A stretch of DNA of 6,354 nucleotides from Candidatus Dadabacteria bacterium. Lineage in GTDB: Bacteria; Desulfobacterota_D; UBA1144; Nemesobacterales; UBA2774. Below are positions 5,214 to 6,354 of the stretch, in pieces. The translations under genes were made by a program, and so were the position numbers. The stretch spans positions 1-6,354 of the forward strand of contig JAGVLR010000122.1 in assembly GCA_020054175.1 (NCBI GenBank), given 5' to 3'. The first letter of the stretch is position 1. Each line of letters starts with the position of its first letter. The notes beneath the pieces were generated by a model. That model worked only from the letters and a program-made list of their open reading frames with translations, ran no database searches and had not been told where the DNA came from.

Positions 5214-5893
5214 TGGCAATTAGTATAGAAAAGGAAGGCAAAACGGTATCCGACGCCACCATAAGCGCCTGTGAGGCGCTCGGCGTGGCCAGGAGCGAAA
5301 TAGAAATCGAAGTCCTCGACGAGGGCTCCAAGGGCGTTTTCGGCATAGGGAGCCGCAACGCAAAAGTCAGGGCCACCGTAAAAAATCAGAATCTCAGTGA
5401 CAAAGGACTTAAATCCAAAAAAGCCCTCGAAGGCATCCTCGGTTATCTCATCCCGACTTTTCAGGTCGGCATACGCGAGAACCAGGACAGGATCAGGTTA
5501 GAGATCCGCGACACGAACGACAAGGGCCTTCTCATCGGCAGAAGGGGTGAGATGATTAAATCCCTCGAATACCTGGTGGGCAAGATAGGGGCCAAAGACT
5601 GCGAAACCGGTAAGGAAAAGAGGGTCTCTATCGACATAGACGGTTATAAAAGCAAAAAGGACGACAAGATAGCAGACCTCGTCAAGGAAACGATCCGCAA
5701 GGTCAGGAAAACGAAAAAACCGGTATCGCTCGGTCCGCTGTCGGCCGCCGATAGAAGAACGGCCTACCTTACCCTCAAAAGAGAAAGCGGCGTCAGCTAC
5801 GAAACGAAGATCGAAAACGACGAAAAGACCATAATAATTACCCCGTCGTCCGGTGAACAGACACCTCCGCGGGCGGCCAGGCCGCGGTCCTGA
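5213..5893 (+). CDS. khpB: KhpB/Jag RNA-binding protein (Jag-N, KH, divergent R3H)
   Basis: The product has 226 residues. The Jag-N domain is at 1-55, with the signature EVLDEGSKGVFGIGSRNAKV (33-52). A type-II KH domain spans about 72-144, with the GxxG loop Gly109-Arg-Arg-Gly112 in LLIGRRGEMIKSLEYLV. The R3H region is at about 150-211; the usual RRxxH reads DRRTAY, so Arg181 is kept but the motif histidine is Tyr185, and the usual GEEPxR segment reads ENDEKT. A Pro/Arg-rich tail (212-226) follows. KhpB proteins bind many RNAs, often with KhpA, and in studied Gram-positives influence cell division and elongation. Adjacency to yidC is typical. The start overlaps the yidC stop and has a perfect AGGAGG. 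mnmE does not follow. Confidence 0.97.
   Translation: MAISIEKEGKTVSDATISACEALGVARSEIEIEVLDEGSKGVFGIGSRNAKVRATVKNQNLSDKGLKSKKALEGILGYLIPTFQVGIRENQDRIRLEIRDTNDKGLLIGRRGEMIKSLEYLVGKIGAKDCETGKEKRVSIDIDGYKSKKDDKIADLVKETIRKVRKTKKPVSLGPLSAADRRTAYLTLKRESGVSYETKIENDEKTIIITPSSGEQTPPRAARPRS
5867..5887 (+). other. GC-only hairpin at the 3' end of khpB
   Basis: CCGCGG at 5867-5872 and again at 5882-5887 can form a 6-bp all-GC stem with a 9-nt loop; alternatively GCGGCC (5873-5878) faces GGCCGC (5880-5885) around one base. The structure ends 4 nt before the khpB stop codon, and 35 nt before the zinc-ribbon start. No T-run follows, so readthrough is likely; it could pause polymerase or protect the upstream mRNA. 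It encodes the Pro/Arg-rich tail. Confidence 0.4.
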
Positions 5894-5911
5894 ATTCACA
5901 TTAAAGAGACC

Positions 5912-5916
5912 AGGAG
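5912..5916 (+). promoter_or_regulatory. Shine-Dalgarno site of the zinc-ribbon gene
   Basis: AGGAG stands 6 nt before the ATG at 5923 in a 29-bp gap and supports that start as opposed to the later in-frame ATG just before the zinc motif. Confidence 0.65.
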
Positions 5917-5922
5917 AGCGAG

Positions 5923-6237
5923 ATGAGCGATAAGCATAGCAAACCCGAAGAAGAATATTTCGCCAGGGAAGAAGCTGAAAAAGCCAAGAGGCTCAAGGAA
6001 AAGCTCAGGGAAGAAACAGAGGCCGAGGAGAGGGAGCGCGTAAAGGCGGCATGCTACATGAGATGCCCCAAGTGCGGCGGACATCTCCACGAGGTCACTT
6101 TCCGGGGCGTAAGCATAGACCGCTGCGACACCTGCGGAGGCGTCTGGCTCGACGCCGGCGAGCTCGAAAAGCTGGCGGGCGCAGAGGACAAGAGCGCAAT
6201 ATCCGATATTCTCGGATTCTTCAGCGGAAAGAAATAA
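5923..6237 (+). CDS. Small zf-TFIIB-type zinc-ribbon protein with charged N-terminal helix
   Basis: The product has 104 residues. Residues about 8-42 are almost entirely Glu, Lys, Arg and Ala with no Pro after residue 8 and should form a single long charged helix or coiled coil. A compact zinc ribbon follows: MRCPKCGGHLHEV (46-58), then RGVSIDRCDTCGGVWLDAGE (61-80), with Cys48, Cys51, Cys68 and Cys71 as the expected four ligands, ending ELEKL. This matches the bacterial zf-TFIIB family (PF13453 type), whose molecular role is largely unknown. An extra Cys44 precedes the ribbon. No signal peptide or TM segment is seen, so it is presumably cytoplasmic. It follows khpB after 29 bp with its own AGGAG and is probably the last gene of the operon; its stop is 4 bp from the convergent tadA stop. 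Confidence 0.92.
   Translation: MSDKHSKPEEEYFAREEAEKAKRLKEKLREETEAEERERVKAACYMRCPKCGGHLHEVTFRGVSIDRCDTCGGVWLDAGELEKLAGAEDKSAISDILGFFSGKK
6201..6217. other. Hairpin inside the end of the zinc-ribbon gene
   Basis: ATCCGA (6201-6206) and TCGGAT (6212-6217) form a perfect 6-bp stem with a 5-nt loop in the last codons of the zinc-ribbon gene. For minus-strand transcripts it lies 25 nt past the tadA stop, a sensible place for a 3'-end hairpin. Neither side has a good T-run, so a termination role is only possible. Confidence 0.3.
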
Positions 6238-6241
6238 TCCG

Positions 6242-6354
6242 TCATCTGCTGTTTCTGAGCGTCCTGAAAAATTCCCTGAGGAGGGAAGCGCTTTCCTCCT
6301 CACAAACCCCTTCGCGCCATTCCACGCTGTGGTTTAGCTTCTCGTAATCGAGAG
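6242..6354 (-). CDS. tadA: tRNA-specific adenosine deaminase TadA, C-terminal end (runs off right edge)
   Basis: Only the last 36 residues are visible: LDYEKLNHSVEWREGVCEEE (first 20) and then SASLLREFFRTLRNSR before TGA. This fits the C-terminal helix region of TadA, whose usual pattern is LNHxVxVxxGVLxxECAxLLxxFFRxxR; the NH, the GV and LLREFFR parts agree. TadA deaminates A34 to inosine in tRNA-Arg(ACG), widening anticodon pairing, in the cytoplasm. The zinc ligands and the catalytic HAE motif lie outside the window, so activity cannot be judged. Where many family members have ECA this one has ESA; that Cys is not a zinc ligand. It converges on the zinc-ribbon gene with a 4-bp gap. Confidence 0.87.
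   Translation of the reverse strand, partial: LDYEKLNHSVEWREGVCEEESASLLREFFRTLRNSR
6277..6302. terminator. 26-nt near-perfect palindrome in the tadA 3' coding end, possible operon terminator
   Basis: Left arm TGAGGAGGGAAGC and right arm GCTTTCCTCCTCA pair over 13 positions with only one G-T wobble (6285 with 6294). On the plus strand it sits 40 nt past the zinc-ribbon stop, inside tadA. As RNA it would fold to a stem of about 11 bp closing a 4-nt loop. No T-run follows on the plus strand, so it is not a textbook terminator. On the minus strand GGGAATTTTT follows, but within tadA coding sequence. Confidence 0.4.

Noticed and set aside
4749..5219. 156-codon open frame on the minus strand inside the yidC 3' half
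   Set aside because: Rich in His, Glu and Arg as expected for the reverse reading of YidC transmembrane codons; no ribosome site or recognisable domain.
5896..6303. Minus-strand 135-codon frame opposite the zinc-ribbon gene
   Set aside because: The plus strand has a clear CxxC...CxxC ribbon with a ribosome site, while the minus frame conflicts with the end of tadA in another frame and looks like antisense of charged codons.

Overview
The window looks like an ordinary chromosomal segment of a Gram-negative bacterium with mid-range GC. YidC carries the large periplasmic domain typical of Gram-negatives, and a membrane-anchored lytic transglycosylase is present. Coding sequence favours AGG for Arg, ATA for Ile and CTC for Leu on both strands. 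The gene content would fit an uncultivated Desulfobacterota-like or Dadabacteria-like lineage, but that placement is a guess. I see no mobile element, CRISPR array, tRNA/rRNA gene or sign of recent transfer.

Left arm (1-2445, minus strand): from the centre outwards there is a doubtful 60-codon ORF with a GTG start, a GH23-type lytic transglycosylase, an F420-type luciferase-like (LLM) oxidoreductase and the N-terminal third of a nitrilase that runs off the left edge. A good sigma-70-like promoter lies ahead of the small ORF/transglycosylase pair, and another lies ahead of the nitrilase, so the nitrilase is probably a separate transcription unit.

Centre (2446-2804): a divergent intergenic region of about 360 bp holds the minus-strand promoter, a cluster of ATATT/AATAT half-sites and, nearer rpmH, two overlapping inverted repeats that could form alternative RNA hairpins in the rpmH leader. 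No dnaA gene and no obvious DnaA boxes accompany rpmH here.

Right arm (2805-6237, plus strand): the compact operon rpmH-rnpA-yidD-yidC-khpB(jag), followed by a small zf-TFIIB-type zinc-ribbon gene. rpmH/rnpA and rnpA/yidD overlap by ATGA, and yidC/khpB overlap by TAATG, so translational coupling is likely. The operon joins ribosome assembly (L34), tRNA 5' processing (RNase P protein), membrane-protein insertion (YidD, YidC) and a KH/R3H RNA-binding protein. mnmE, the frequent next gene, is not there. The zinc-ribbon gene ends 4 bp from the convergent 3' end of tadA (6242-6354, minus, partial).

I found no convincing novel system. The points most worth a second look are the possible attenuator in the rpmH leader, the His-to-Tyr change in the R3H motif of KhpB, the strong palindrome in the tadA 3' end that may end transcription of the operon, and the zinc-ribbon gene as an extra operon member.
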